Position numbers and translations under genes: made by a program. A stretch of 13,671 nt of DNA from positions 1 through 13,671 of the forward strand of contig SLAO01000045.1 of the NCBI GenBank assembly GCA_007126835.1. The letters are read 5' to 3'. Positions 13,665 to 13,671 of this stretch are shown here, one piece after another; the first letter of the stretch is position 1, and every line of letters starts with the position of its first letter. A model generated the notes under the pieces. It did not search any database. It saw only the letters and a program-made list of their open reading frames with translations, and was not told the DNA's origin. The stretch is from Nitriliruptorales bacterium. GTDB lineage: Bacteria > Actinomycetota > Nitriliruptoria > Euzebyales > Egibacteraceae.

Positions 13665-13671
13665 CTGATCG

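Noticed and set aside
12031..13668. Long plus-strand frames opposite the thiolase and zinc-ribbon genes (for example 12571-13668)
   Set aside because: They are antisense shadows of high-GC coding DNA; the minus-strand frames carry complete catalytic motifs and ribosome-binding sites.

Overview
The window is a high-GC, gene-dense piece of an actinobacterial (Actinomycetota) chromosome carrying the cell-growth and cell-division locus known from Mycobacterium tuberculosis (Rv0011c-Rv0020c) and Streptomyces. The gene order matches closely: tRNA-Leu, fhaA, fhaB, pstP, rodA, pbpA, pknB, then on the opposite strand trpG and a DUF881 gene, with crgA divergent from it. The proteins are far from mycobacterial ones. 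pknA is absent, and several extracytoplasmic segments are very acidic. I infer a deep-branching, possibly salt- or alkali-adapted lineage (the Nitriliruptoria would fit), but the sequence alone does not prove this.

Layout. 4-87 (-) is tRNA-Leu(CAG). 278-7862 (+) is a tightly coupled six-gene operon: fhaA, fhaB, pstP, rodA, pbpA, pknB. The first five genes overlap at their stop/start codons; pknB follows after 11 nt. 7891-11562 (-) is a second, convergent operon, read in the order DUF881 protein, class E sortase, a 45-residue membrane protein not called by simple ORF length, a degenerate acyl-CoA-synthetase-like protein, and trpG. crgA (11629-11853, +) is divergent from it. After a 234-bp non-coding stretch, a thiolase and a small membrane zinc-ribbon protein form a two-gene unit on the minus strand (12088-13623).

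How the genes work together. PknB (Ser/Thr kinase with external PASTA sensors) and PstP (PP2C phosphatase with its own external domain) form an opposing pair. FhaA and FhaB are phosphothreonine-reading adaptors. RodA (SEDS glycosyltransferase) and PbpA (class B transpeptidase) are the peptidoglycan synthase pair they control. CrgA is a divisome membrane protein that contacts FtsZ and PBPs. The sortase is a cell-surface transpeptidase, so most of the window concerns the cell envelope.

The most unusual items are these. (1) An intact reading frame for an acyl-CoA-synthetase relative that has lost the ATP-binding P-loop, the A5 and A7 motifs and the whole C-terminal domain, sitting between the sortase and trpG. 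(2) A GGGGACAA/TTGTCCCC word that I find four times, only between genes: upstream of fhaA, inside the crgA promoter, and as an inverted pair around a DnaA-box-like sequence downstream of crgA. I saw no mobile element, CRISPR array, rRNA or riboswitch.
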